Shown: positions 12,565-24,627, counted from the stretch's first letter. The stretch: 64,000 bases of DNA from Epiperipatus broadwayi (GCA_028023455.1 JAQFVV010000030.1:4918501-4982500); one strand, 5' to 3'. Translations and numbers: made by a program. Notes: generated by a model not told the origin, from the letters alone.

Positions 12565-12800
12565 ATATATATATGACATTAACTTAAAAAATGATTTAAA
12601 GCAAAACTGCAAAAATTAGCACAAAAAAAATAATTTGTCTAACAGACCAAAAAATGTTAAATAGGTACTGTTAAAAAAAATATATATATAAGACATTCAC
12701 TTAAAAATTGATTTAAAGCAAAACTGCAAAAATTAGCACACACACAAAAAAAGAATTCTCTAAAAGACCAAAAAATGTTAAATAGGTACTGTCAAATATA
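12565..12800 (+). repeat. Tandem duplication, unit about 118 bp
   Basis: Two copies share TTTAAAGCAAAACTGCAAAA, ATTAGCACA and AAAAAATGTTAAATAGG. They directly follow the 31-bp minisatellite. Confidence 0.85.
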
Positions 12801-12804
12801 TATG

Positions 12805-13280
12805 CTTTCACTTAGCTTGTCGTTCCTCAGCAAAAAAAAATTAATTACATGCGCCAAAAAAGTATATAAATTAATAGTAATTTACTAAAATTATTATAAA
12901 TTCAAATTGACAAAAAATTTATAAAAATTTTTTATAATTTTAAAATTAAAGACAAAAAAAAACACTTTTTCTGATATAGTGTGAATCTATTATTCAGCAG
13001 AAATGGTGGACATAAAAAAAAAGCCATCTCATAGGAAAAAAAAACAGATGGCGCCATGTTTGTAGTTCCTCGGAAAAAGCAAAATAATTACCTGCGCCAA
13101 AAAAAAATACATAAATTAATAGTAATTTACTAGAAATATTATAAATTCAAATTGAATACAAAATAATTGCAAAAAAAATTATAAAAAATATTTGTAATTT
13201 TAAAATTAGATACAGTAAAAAACACTTCCCCGATATAGTGCGAATCTGCCATACAGTGAAAATGGCAGACATAAAACATC
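12805..13280 (+). repeat. Tandem duplication, unit about 235 bp
   Basis: Copies at 12810-13015 and 13055-13280 share GTTCCTC, TGCGCCAAAAAA, ATTAATAGTAATTTACTA, ATTATAAATTCAAATTGA and GATATAGTG(T/C)GAATCT. Confidence 0.85.
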
Positions 13281-14153
13281 CTAATTAAATCGTATTACAT
13301 AAAATTATGAAATTAAAAGTGTAGTCTTTTTTTAATGAAAATAAGGATAATTTATAAGAAAAAATGGAAAGAAGACGACCCAAAAGAAGCAAAATAACCG
13401 AAAAGGTAGTACTTAAAATTATGAAATTTACAAATTAAAAAATAACCTGTAATGGCGATATATGTCTTAAAAGCTACTATATTTAATTATTAAGAAACAA
13501 AATGAAAATTACTTACAAAAACGGCAGTGGAAATTACTATAATATCCAATCGACAGTTAAAAATTCACTCTATTTAGTAATATAATGTCTGTATTAGATA
13601 TGAAATATATGAAAATATGATCTAAAAAATCACTGTGCTCACATCGATATCAAAACTGCAAAAGACAGAGAAATGACAAAATTTCCCATAGGTCTCGACT
13701 TTTTAAATCTCACGAAACACCTCGATCAAAAAATCAGTATTCCCAAGGATTAGTCTTGCCAGTGTCTTTGTTGCTATGATATCGTTTATCTAATCTTCGA
13801 TGAAATCTTACTGGCAAAAAACATGCTGAGTGTAATACGTCATAGCTCATAAAATCTGAAACTACCATTTGTATTTATTTATTAAGAAATTAAAATATTT
13901 TTTGGACCATACTGCGCATTTGTTTTTTGCATCGATCGGCACGATGAAATCACATTCTTTTTTGTTAAGACTAAATGAATTGTTTTGTCTGGAGTAATAA
14001 CGAGATTATGACTGCACATGACTTTAAGAATGTTCATTTATATGCAAATTAGATGGTTGTCGAATCAGATTAGAAGTTGCATTAATGAAAAATTTAGTTT
14101 CCTTTTTTTGTTTTAAAACAGTTGATTTATTAAAATTTATTTTAGAAGATAAA

Positions 14154-14406
14154 GGGTATATGAACACAGACTTACACACGACTCTCCACTCTATCTCATA
14201 ACACTGATTGGCTATCTTAATATATATCTGAGTATTTACTGCATATATGTGTAGAGTTGATAATCTGGACCAACTGATGATTGCTGGTTTAGCATGAAAT
14301 ATGTATATTGGTGATTGTTTATCTTTTTGACGTATATGTGTTCAAGTGCATAAGTGTTATGAGATAGAGTGGTAGGTCGTGTGAAAGTCTGTGCTCATAC
14401 ACCCTA
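14154..14406. mobile_element. Foldback MITE, about 253 bp
   Basis: The arms at 14154-14208 and 14353-14406 are inverted copies, for example GACTCTCCACTCTATCTCAT against ATGAGATAGAGTGGTAGGTC. The interior includes the sequence shared with 741-812. The ends read GGGTATATGA. Confidence 0.7.
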
Positions 14407-14741
14407 TATATTACATATATAGACCCGGGTATATAATAAGCCTGTGTTTCCGTTATTTAGAAGATAAAAATAAATTAATTAACTGATTGTAAAACAAAAA
14501 GAAACAAATTTTTTTGTTAATCTGTCTTCTATTCTGATTGGATAACCATTTAGTATACATATAAGTGAACATTCTTTAATTTACACACAATCTCATTATT
14601 ATTTGATGAAAAAAAAATTCTTCAATTTAGTCTTAACCTTAACAAAGAGAATGTGAATATATCAAAATGTTGGCAATGTGTGCAATGAACTAATTAATAC
14701 ATGATATAACCCATAAAGATTTTATTTTCATTATATAATTG

Positions 14742-14830
14742 TAATAACGTGAAAGCTAAACACCTTCAAACAGATACGCTTTAAACATGCTTACATGACA
14801 GCCAATCAGATGGAATAATGACATCACATG
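14742..14830 (+). repeat. Left 89-bp terminal inverted repeat
   Basis: It is the exact reverse complement of 17976-18064. It contains ACATGCTTACATGACAGCC, so the arm also holds short internal palindromes. Confidence 0.95.
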
Positions 14831-15539
14831 TGTAACAGTCAAGTTTGTACATTCGCGTAACAGAATTCAGAATCCAAGCAAAAGAGACCGAAGCTGACCA
14901 GACTAGGACTGTGACATCCCGAGTCTGACCACACTTCAACTCGTAAGCCAGGATTCCAAGACTCAAGATCCTACGAATGACCACCTTGAAATTACATGTA
15001 GTATACCTCTTTCCACACGGCCGACATAGGTCACGGAGAAGCAATAAGACTGATAATTAAAAGAGGTTCTTAATTGACTAAAATAGATCACTAATCTAAT
15101 TTAACTTAATGCATAGTTTTCACATATATAGGCTATAAATAATAATTAGAATTGGATTGAATTAGATCAATAACGAGACAGAGAACGAAATACATTAAAT
15201 TAATTATATATTTATTTACAATTGGCATGAAATTGATGTTTTACACATTTCAGCGTCGAATGTACAAACATTGGGTGGATAAGAGAACACATTCTCTTTT
15301 TATATACAATTCAAAATCACTTTACATAAGTAATCATTAAATTTCATAGAGGGGTTCAACATATGCCCATCTTATGAATTGTTGACATTTAATACATAAT
15401 CAATCATTACGTTAAGTCTATAAATCTCGATAAGCCAAATCCTATTACATTTGTGGCTGGTATATAAATAATTATATTAAACTTTGATCATGAATTCATT
15501 TACTAAAATATGCAATATGACTTAATGAGTGCATAAACC

Positions 15540-15910
15540 AGCTCAAGTAATGATCGATCGAACATGGCTTTCGAGAGAAAATTTCAGAATGCTGAAAGCG
15601 TTATGTTAAGGTGGGAGAGTTGGCTGCATAAGATTTTACCAATGCGCTATGGCACAGGTAAACAATAATAGGAAAAGTCGCTCTGCGGATGGATGAAATA
15701 ACTTCAGGGTTCTTGCGACAAACGCCGGTACCCTGTAACCGATCGCAATGCTGCGTGAAAAGGAACATTTTGTTCAGGAATGGCGGGGGACTTACGTGCT
15801 AACCTGGCCTTGGCTCAGGCTTCGCTACTGCTCTACCCTATAAAAGAAGATGTGCTGGCAACGCCGTGGCTCCATCTTAAGATACGTATATTACGTATAG
15901 CAGCAAAACG
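15540..15910 (+). other. GC-richer cargo block with TATA-like box inside the 3.3-kb element
   Basis: The sequence is near-balanced in composition, with CCTATAAAAG at about 15837-15846. The longest ATG frame I traced (from 15749) is about 31 codons. It may be a captured host promoter or exon fragment. I recognise no product. Confidence 0.25.
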
Positions 15911-16689
15911 AGAATATTTTTATAAAATAATATCACATCCGCCAAGCAAAGAATAGTATATTTCATACTATGAAATACGAGTTAATAGCATATTAGCTCT
16001 ATCAAATTGGGACCAACTCTTGTGTAGCCTGGTAATAAACGTCTATGCTACAAAAGGGGATATTACTACATCTGTACTTTGACATGTTCGATCTATTAAG
16101 TTACTTATAGATAATAAATATTTAAGGAGGGAAAGTATATTTCTATGGACTTAAAAATTTAAATGTCAAATATACTTATAAATATGATCAAGGCTAAATT
16201 TAATTCTAAATAAAACTATAAGGTTAAGTTTTTAACTGGTTGATCAAAAGAGCCACATTTCGCATATTAAATCATTTAAATAATAAAAAAAATAGGATTT
16301 CGAAACAGCGCAGAAAGTTGACGCTACAAACAAATTATACGAAGATTTTCAAATAATATCTTCTTAAAATATACATGAAATTAAGTGCTCACTGTTTCGA
16401 AATGTTGGCATATGAAATATAATAAGCATTTAAAATAAAATAAGCAAAGAAATATAGACACAACCGCAGTGATATAACTTTAAACTAAATAATTTACTTT
16501 GAAGTGAATGGAAAATATAAATAAGTCAGATTATTTAAACTTTAATACATTAAATTTTGGATAGCAATTGACATATTTGAAATATTAATTAAATGGATTT
16601 AAGTTTTGGGTACATATTAGTTTTATAATTATTTTAAAAAGAAAGTTAGTTAACTTATATAGATATATTTACATAAAGAATTACACAGA

Positions 16690-16910
16690 GCTCTGCGGTT
16701 TGAAAAATAAAACGGTACCGGTATTATTTATCTGGACTGCAAGTTCTTGGCTGTTGGTTTGGTTTAGTTTGACTGGGCGGCATCATCTTTCCCATTATGT
16801 TAGGCTCGTCTCTTCCATCGGCATGATGGTGGTTTAGGCATTTCGACGAGAGAAACCCCGTTCTCCCGCGGAGTAACAGCAACAAGATGCCTGCTTTTAG
16901 CCGGACATGT
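16690..16910. other. Second GC-richer block in the 3.3-kb element
   Basis: It contains GGCGGCATCATC and a CTCCCGCGGAG palindrome, in contrast to the AT-rich surroundings. No frame or RNA gene could be assigned. Confidence 0.2.
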
Positions 16911-17856
16911 TAAACATTAACAATTGTGAAGACTGGCTGCAATTCTCACTAACAATATGGCTGTCCTCCTTGTTAAAAATACAGAGTATTTATATTTTTT
17001 CTTTATCGGAATCTATCGCCTCAAGACTCACTAAACTCAGGAATTTAATTAAATATTTTTCAATTTTACAATCCAGATTTTTAAAATCTTAGATAACTTA
17101 TGTTAGAAACATTCCATAAGCTATTATAATTAAGATTTTTAGTTGCAAACAATTGTCCAATTTAGATTTTAAAATAACTTACTCTTATCTAAGGAGATTT
17201 TAATTAGTAAATTTTGAACTAGTTTTACTTTTTACGAATTCCAGGTGTGGTCGTTAATGACACTTGTTTACAATCAAAAATCTTTTAATTACTTGACCAG
17301 CTTTTATTTTTAATCTTACATATAATAGAAACTCTTTCTATTTAAAAACAACTTTTTAACATTTTTTTAAAACGAAAACATTTTTAACATATTTATTTAA
17401 AATAATTTACAAACATTTTGATATAGCTTTTAAATATATCTTCGAGAAACTTTTTCCCTGAAATATATTTAAAACAAGAAATCTTTTAACAATTTTTAAA
17501 GACATTTAATATTATTTTTAGATACTGGCTTTTACATATTTTAAATCATGTCTTTCTTCTATATAGCACAGATTATATATCCACATACGAAATTACAATA
17601 TTAAACAACAAAATTAATAATTTACACTTAAATAATATAACGAATATTTTTAGAAATATTAAATAAATTTAGTACGCTATAATTTTACTAATCCTATCTA
17701 ATTATAGCGTTGGTTCGCACGCAAATATATAATACTGTTTATACAGACATGAGCGAATTTTAGATTTATTAACATTTAAATAGGTTCGAACTTAGCACAG
17801 ATGAGAGTGTCATTAGGTTTGATGGTGAAACGATAGGGGCTTGGAAAGTTATCGTT

Positions 17857-17982
17857 TCACATGGGACTCTCAATTCTAAAACACAAGCCAGAACTATTAG
17901 AAAATTGAGGCATAGATTAAGATGGGTCCCATCTTTTTCTAATAGTTCTGGCTTGTGTTTTAGAATTGAGAGTCCCATGTGA
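17857..17982. repeat. Perfect 48-bp inverted repeat with 30-base loop
   Basis: 17857-17904 and 17935-17982 are exact reverse complements; the central words are CACAAGCCAGAACTATTAG and its complement. The structure abuts and overlaps the right terminal repeat of the 3.3-kb element. A minus-strand frame through it is a by-product of the symmetry. Confidence 0.95.
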
Positions 17983-18064
17983 TGTCATTATTCCATCTGA
18001 TTGGCTGTCATGTAAGCATGTTTAAAGCGTATCTGTTTGAAGGTGTTTAGCTTTCACGTTATTA
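17976..18064 (-). repeat. Right 89-bp terminal inverted repeat
   Basis: It is the exact reverse complement of 14742-14830. Its inner seven bases are shared with the 48-bp hairpin at 17857-17982. Confidence 0.95.
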
Positions 18065-19470
18065 TAATATTATCTGTTTACGCTTAAATTTGATATATTA
18101 TATAATTGTGAAAATATTTGTTATAGTGTATATGTAATGAGGTAGATTTGTTATATATTTGGAATAAAAATTTGTATTTCTGTGCTTTTATGTTTTAAAA
18201 TATAATAAAATTACATATAACTAGAAAAATACGTTTGGTTTATTTACAGTACAAAGGTTAAGGATTATGATTAGATTTTTGCTATCGTACAATTATAGCT
18301 TATTACTATTACAATTATACAATTTAAATTAATAAAAAACTAATTATCCTTTTCAAAATGATCCATCTATTGATAATTACAGTTTATATATATAAATTTT
18401 ATCCTAGACTTCAACTATATTTCAAGGATTATGCATTCTGAATTGTCTTCTTTTATTATGCTACATTAACAATATTTAAAAAATATATGATTAGTATAAA
18501 AGAAATACAAGTTTTAAAAAAAGTGGAAGAAATGTTTTTTATTTCGGAAGTTTACATGAACTATGATACATAGAGTTACTTGAAGTCAAGGATCCGTGGG
18601 TATACCACTTCGTTGCTCTGCCCATACAAGGGACAAGATCCTATACAGTCCTGAGCATTTTGTCGGCATAGCTCAATGTAGTTGACTAGATTCCGTGGAA
18701 GCCCACATCGTCAATCATTGTAGGCAACTTCTGGAAAATATTACACCTTTCATCATAGGAAGATAAAGAAACAATATTTTTTACATACATAAAACAAATA
18801 CATTCAAATTAATATCTTCAGAAAATGTACATAAAGAGAAAAAAAAGAATACAAATAACATTATTGGGCCACAAATGATTAAATCTTGGACTAATCTCTT
18901 TTCCATAACTAATAAAACAAGTATAATTAAAAATATTATTTCTCACTTTAAGTAATAGGAATATTATTGCAAAATTCAGTTTAACAATAAAAAATGAAAT
19001 ATGTATAGAATCGTGATATAAAATACTTGGTTATTTTTTAAGTCATATCTATTAACCATAACATTTTATTTCATTTAAAAGATATACATACAGCTGGAAA
19101 ATATTTTTATTTAATTTAATTTAATTTATCATTAAAAAATACAGTAATTTTAAATCAATGTTTATTAAACTTATTTATGATTTAAAATTTTATTACAAAT
19201 AATTGTATATTTACTAATAAGGAAAACCTTAAACTTTAAATATTTAATATTTGATTAATTCTTAAAATAAATAGATTAATTATTACTATGTGTTTGCTTG
19301 TAGAATAGTTTTATTAAGAATCAGATTTATCAGTCTAAAATAATAAATTTTAATATAAAAACAATGCTAATGTCTTTATTGTGGAACCTCCCTATCCGCT
19401 CCCCCCCCCCCACAATCAGATAATTGTGCAAAGCATTTTAATAGTATTTTCAATAAACTTTTTTTTCTCT
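18065..19470. other. AT-rich spacer
   Basis: Apart from the island at 18570-18735 it holds only A/T runs and a C tract at about 19400-19412. Confidence 0.4.
18576..18710 (-). other. Unrecognised cysteine-containing open segment, possible terminal exon
   Basis: In a GC-richer island, a 44-codon open stretch on the minus strand starts with CGLPRN, contains four cysteines (the last three in a CxxxxxxCxxxC pattern) and ends in TAA at 18576-18578. An AATAAA lies about 35-40 bases downstream (near 18540). A pyrimidine tract plus AG acceptor sits at 18731-18732, but a TGA at 18711-18713 lies in frame between that acceptor and the open stretch. A real exon would therefore need another acceptor. I do not recognise the family; it could also be an old repeat. 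Confidence 0.22.
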
Positions 19471-19474
19471 TCTC

Positions 19475-19568
19475 CATGTGTCATAACATCGGCCGGGAAG
19501 CGAACCTGCTAATCCGGGACAAACGCTTGTAAGGCAGCTGTGCTGACCTCTCGACCAACGCTTGACAC
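19475..19568 (-). mobile_element. tRNA-derived SINE, copy 1
   Basis: On the minus strand it reads GTTGGTCGAGAGGTCAG (A-box region), CTGCCTTACAAGC, then GGTTCGCTTCCCGGC (B box), and ends in TGACACATGG. Six copies with this plan occur in the window. This copy has lost two bases of the A box. Confidence 0.8.
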
Positions 19569-19569
19569 T

Positions 19570-20415
19570 CAATGGATGTTTTGATTTTGAATTTAGGAAG
19601 GTCATCATATTTCAAATTTCATGAAAAAGCTTATAAATTTAAATTGAGTCTTTATTTTAAATAATAAGAAAAAAGATTATATTACATTATAAAACTTTGA
19701 AAGTTTTTTACTAAACTTTTAGGATCTTTTTTTTTTTTAGTTCAAAATATTATTTAAAAATACATCTAACATTTATTTCCAAATCATGTTCAGTTATCAA
19801 TTTGATATACAGATTTAAAAATAATTTCCAAAGTTCCTCAAGTTTTACATGTATTTAGAAATGGTAAGACAGAATACGAAATTTGACTGTTTTAATTATT
19901 TCAAACAGATGGTTACTACCTAGCCTGCAACAATGTTAAAAAAAAATTTTTTTCTAGATTTGTATTTTGTATAATGGGAAGTCCATTATTGGTGGAAAAT
20001 ACATGTTTTGTTTAATAGATTTATGAATTGCTAACCCATATTACATTGAATCAATCTGTTCAGCATTATCTTGGAAATCAAAGCTGTAAAAGGTTTATTT
20101 GCTTAAAATAACTTAACAGCCATAGAAAAGATCTTTTGTGGTATCTATTCAGATATATTTTAAACTAACTTTTCATATATGTTTCCATTATATTGGAATT
20201 TGTACGCTCTTTTGCCATTACTTCTAACAGACTGATATTTTTTCTTTAACTTCCTTCCCTTGATTTTTTACAAATGTGGGATTCTTCAATACTTAACAAA
20301 ACTAAACATAAGGGCCAGACAAAATAATTTTTTTCTTCTATAATGTTAGAAAAAATTTCCTAATTGATTCACTATTTTAAAAAATACGTATTGTGTAATT
20401 TACATACTCTTAATC
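19570..20415. other. AT-rich spacer
   Basis: No recognisable feature. Confidence 0.4.
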
Positions 20416-20423
20416 ATCTAGAA

Positions 20424-20904
20424 CAGGGGTGGCCAACTTTTGTATCCATAAGATCTTTTTATTTTTCAAATGTTTTGCGATCGACTTGTTTTCGTAGATA
20501 ATCGACTTGTCATAGGCATAATCTAAGTGGAGGGAGGTGTGAAATACGTGCCATTTTTATATATCTATCTAGTAAAAAATAATTATTTAACGGGCCAAAA
20601 ACTCATGTCGGGGGAATTAAAGCAATATGAATAATTATTAATAATATTTATTAATCAAATTAGCTACATTAAATAAAGATTTTAAATATTATTTTCAACA
20701 ATGATACGACTTAGTGGACTTCACCTATCTAGAATTGAAAAAAAATTTAGAACAAAAACAAAAATAATGAAAAAAAACTTGAACATCTTGAGTTAATTTA
20801 TTTCACTCCTTAGCCGACAGCTTTTGCTAGATTGACCTCGCGATCGACCAAAAATCGCTTTGCGATCGACCGGTGGATCACGATCGACTTGTTGGACACC
20901 CCTG
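20424..20904. mobile_element. Non-autonomous hAT element, 481 bp
   Basis: The termini CAGGGGTGGCCAAC and GTTGGACACCCCTG are near-perfect inverted repeats. The insertion is bracketed by the 8-bp duplication ATCTAGAA (20416-20423 and 20905-20912), diagnostic of hAT transposition. Subterminal GCGATCGAC/GATCGACTTG repeats recur at both ends, as hAT transposase-binding motifs often do. There is no transposase frame. Confidence 0.93.
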
Positions 20905-20912
20905 ATCTAGAA

Positions 20913-23575
20913 AATATTGGACAAAAGCATTCTGCTTTTAATTTTCAATTGAATCAACATTTTCTCTATTTTATGATCTCTTATGTAAATAATTTGTATA
21001 TGATTTGTCCCATTTGCAAATTTTGAATATTTTTTATTTTTCTTAATAAACCTTTGGAAATAAATGTACTTCTAAATAATTTAGCTAAAAATCTTAATAA
21101 AATATTTAATACACTTCTACTTTAAAGAATTTTGCTAAATAAAGAAAATGCAAAATTTTGAAATTGTTGGGCACTCTAAGCAGAGGGGTGAACCACAAAA
21201 TGATTTATTATTTATTTACTTAGCATAACTATTAACAAGATGCCATAAAGAAACCTGCCGAAATTCCAACCAGGAGTTAGATTCACTCACTTTTGCCATT
21301 GTGACCATAAATCTGGCAATCATTTGTAACAGAATAAATATATGCAGTTACATTACTTACAAATAAAAGTGAAAAAATATATAATCACCCTCAGGTATAA
21401 ATATATAAAAAAGAGAATTTAATTTTTATTTAAATTAATATATATATAATGCACAGATGGCAAACTAATAATATAATTAAAGTTTAAAATCTAAAAACAA
21501 GTTTGTTTCAATATATAAAAAAAGTTTTTAATTAGTTATTTTTAATCTTAGAATGGAAATGATTTTCTATATTGATGTAATTGCAAACAAGCCCTTGGGC
21601 ATGAAGTCAGATAAGAGTTAAATTAAAAAAAATACTAGTGATAAAATTTTGAGTTCCCACTCTAAAGAAAGCTGACCAATACCATTGGAAATAAACACAT
21701 GGTCCATAGAGAAAAGTCATCATCGACACTAAGAACAGCACCAAAACAGGTAAGGTTGATCCTGGAATTTGATGGTAAGAATTCACAAAGATATAAAAAG
21801 AAAATTTCGAAGTTGAGATTTAGATTTTGGATTGCTCTTGCTGATTGCATGTTATTTAAATATAAGTGTATTGCAGATCACCAAAATGTAGGGGTCAGCA
21901 ATAATTTATGTTTCCTGTGTTTGCACCCGCTGAAACAGGCTTCAGAGTATGATGGTTCCTGGAAACGGTCAGTAATGGACTTATCTCCACCTAGAACAAT
22001 ATGAAATGGAAAGAACTTTGAATTGTGTGACGCATCAAAGGACTGCAAAGACATTTTACCTATATCATTGGCAAGTATAAACTTGCTTTAAATGAAATAT
22101 GAACATTAATTATATAATACAAACTATTTTAAGTGTCACTTAACTTTTAAAAGAAATCTCTCTTATCTGACTAAAATTTTAAATTATTTATATTTTTTAT
22201 ATATGTGTTTAATATCATTTCCATTCTCGCAAATTTCTTTTAAATTAATAATTTAAAATAAGCATATATAGCTGCATAGATTCATAATATGTTAGTTTAA
22301 GGTGTGTTAATTTTGGGCTAATTGTTTCATAGTTAAATCGGTGCTGGTGCATAGATGCACGGATGTTTTATGTCAGTGTAATCTGAGTAGATGCATTGGA
22401 TACTCGTTTCCTTGTACATGTTAGCATACATGGCATAATACCCACCTGAACGTATAGCCTAAAAGTGTAGCCATCACGTTGTCAATGGTCTTAGATGTAT
22501 TTCCTACACCATTGATTTTTTTACTCTCTGGTTGGGACAGTAAGCCAGCAAAGACCTCTATCTCCTTTTATTGAGCATCTCGTATATATATATATTTCAA
22601 GAATTTCCTTTTTGTATCACCAATTGGCATCTGTTGGTGAGGTTTATTAATGATCATGGCGAAAATGCTCATTCCTTCCCACCATGATTCGTTATTTCTC
22701 TAATGATATCATGCTGCAGATGTAAATTTCTGTCAGCGTGATTGTGTTGTGCTAATAATCTCATTTTGTTTTGGTCACATCGGTATATCGGTAAGCTAGT
22801 GTTGGTTTAAATGTGAGATTTTAGCCTAAGGTTAAAAGGGATTGGGTTGGTTATATGCGTAATCTATATAGCATATTCACACTTATTAAAATATTAAACC
22901 TATTAAATGCTTCCATCTGTGCATATAATTCATATCAAATATATTTAGTTAATTTAATTTTTAAAATTTACCTTTTAATGTGTATGCGCAATATAATAAA
23001 TTATTTTGTTGAATTAATTTTGGCAGTAATTTATATATTTTTATTAATATTTAAAATTATGAATTAGAAATTTTAACATACAGATTGATATTTAAGCTCA
23101 GCTTCTCCCTGAGCTAGTGACTGGGGGGGGGGGCTTTTGGTTTGATAAAAGAGTAACCTCTCTCATGCGTATCTGCCTACTATATAAATTGTTCTAGGTT
23201 CTAATAGCCTAGTGGCGCCTTGTATGGCAGGCTAGGTTAGGGAGGTTTTATCGACCATTATACATTAATGGTATGGATCCTAGTTTGTATTCACATTTAC
23301 CAAGACCAGTGGCTGATAAATTCCATTTATAAAGCGGATGAGCACAACAACCATGGATTATTCTGATTCTCTGATGAGACTCCAGTTGTGTCTATGAAAA
23401 TCAAATGCAGTTGAATTTTTTTATTAGATCTGGGAGAAGAAGAATTCCATTTTTAATTCATTTATGAGAAACCATATGACTGTCTAAGTTTTTTTTCTTT
23501 AAATATTTGCAGAATGTAATTATATACAAAACAGGTGTAAAAAGGCTATTTGTTGTAACTTTGATTCATAATCAC
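20913..23575. other. AT-rich spacer
   Basis: It holds the doubtful frames at 21662-22004, a G11 tract at about 23124 and otherwise no recognisable feature. Candidate 5' exons of the LRR gene could lie here but cannot be picked out. Confidence 0.35.
21662..22004. other. Overlapping open frames on both strands, unassigned
   Basis: A plus-strand frame of about 101 codons (21699-22004) and a minus-strand frame of 62 codons overlap in a slightly GC-richer patch. A donor-like CAG/GTAAG occurs at 21747-21754. Neither product resembles a family I know, and the repeat content is unclear. Confidence 0.12.
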
Positions 23576-23592
23576 CATTTACTAATAGAATA

Positions 23593-23817
23593 TCACATGA
23601 TCACCATTTCTTAGGCTTGCTCATAACTCTTATTAAAGCAGTCAAAACTCTCTATACAATAGAGTCACTCACTGATGAAAGTCACAAACTAGAAACTACT
23701 CTGTGGATATTGGATGAGTAGGCACTAGATAAGGATTTTCTGCATAAGCCTTCTGGCATCCATTGGCTACTCTGGCTTGCACTGAGTGGCACTACTGTAT
23801 GGAGAGTTTTGCCTGTT
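23593..23817 (+). mobile_element. Foldback repeat family B, near-complete copy
   Basis: It begins TCACATGATCACCATTTCTTA and ends in GTATGGAGAGTTTTGCCTG. Its beginning contains the inverted form of its end (CAAAACTCTCTATACA). It is bracketed by a 14-base direct repeat, TTACTAATAGAATA (23579-23592 and 23818-23831), which looks like a long target duplication. The interior has CTGATGA...GAAAC (23672-23696). Confidence 0.8.
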
Positions 23818-23946
23818 TTACTAATAGAATAGTTAACATCATCATCTTTGAAGAATGCACAGATCTCAATGTTTTATAATTTTATCCTCCAAAATAAAAA
23901 ATTATTAATATTCAAAGAAGAGTCCACTTTGTTAGGTAATTAATCT

Positions 23947-24062
23947 GGTAGTTGTGGAGGGATCGTACTGCCACTTTCGTATATAAATTTATCACTTGCA
24001 AGCTTCAGGCCAGTTGTCACAGCGCCATCTGCTGGTGGCAGTACAGTCCCTCCACAACTGCC
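23947..24062. mobile_element. hAT-like MITE, 116 bp
   Basis: The terminal inverted repeats GGTAGTTGTGGAGGGATCG and the complement of its right end, GGCAGTTGTGGAGGGACTG, extend to about 28 bases. An 8-bp duplication ATTAATCT lies on both sides (23939-23946 and 24063-24070). Confidence 0.9.
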
Positions 24063-24397
24063 ATTAATCTAAAACTATTTTACAATGAATGTTTTTTAAA
24101 ATTTAGCTACTGATATGCCCGTCTTTTATAGTGTAAATATGAATCGGATCCTATTAATTAATATATTAAAATGTTATTTTGTGTTTTAATTTACAAAGTA
24201 TAAATTTGGTAAAATAGTTCAGAATGCACCTTATAAATTGACATGTGTTACAACATGAAAGTCTAATTTTTACTAAGTAATATCAGAATCTAATAGCCAC
24301 TTGTTACTTCAAATCTTTTATGTCATATGTTTTGAAATTTTCAGTTAAGATCATTTAGTGGAAGTGATTATTTAATAGTCAAGAATAAATAAAGTTG

Positions 24398-24424
24398 TTT
24401 TTATTATTATTATTATTATTATTA
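24398..24424 (+). repeat. (TTA)n microsatellite
   Basis: About nine units of TTA. Confidence 0.8.
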
Positions 24425-24627
24425 CAAGTGATTGAAATAATCATATCATTTTACAATTAGTCAATTTAAAAAAATTTTTTTAAATAAATGTGAGTCCCTT
24501 TTAGAATATATATTTTTAAAAATATTCAGTTTATCATTTGATTTTGTATACACCTTTGATTGTTGTATTTTGCATAAGATTGTTTTTTGTGTGTGTGTTT
24601 TAAATATAAAATATTTTATAAATATGA

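Larger units (their letters stand above)
11744..13842. mobile_element. Possible larger TA-flanked element enclosing the repeats
   Basis: The TGACGTATTAC end at 11744 recurs in inverted orientation at 13832-13842 (GTAATACGTCA), again followed by TA. A 2.1-kb element could therefore enclose the MITE, the minisatellite and the duplications. The shared ends are short, so chance or nested MITE ends remain possible. Confidence 0.3.
14742..18064. mobile_element. 3.3-kb non-autonomous element with perfect 89-bp terminal inverted repeats
   Basis: 14742-14830 and 17976-18064 are identical in inverted orientation over all 89 bases, with ends TAATAACGTGAAAG. No transposase frame or conserved DDE motif is seen inside. 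The interior is AT-rich except for GC-richer blocks at 14830-15050, 15540-15910 and 16720-16910. A deletion derivative with the same ends lies at 53823-53895. Perfect termini argue for recent mobility or gene conversion. The flanks (TTG|TAATAA, TTATTA|TAATA) do not give a certain target duplication. Confidence 0.88.

Noticed and set aside
14781-15044. Minus-strand frame of 87 codons with several cysteines
   Set aside because: It begins in the non-coding terminal inverted repeat of the 3.3-kb element and shows no domain. It could be captured coding DNA, but the evidence is too thin to call.
17769-17978. Minus-strand open frame of 69 codons
   Set aside because: It is produced by the symmetry of the 48-bp hairpin beside a terminal repeat; no family resemblance.
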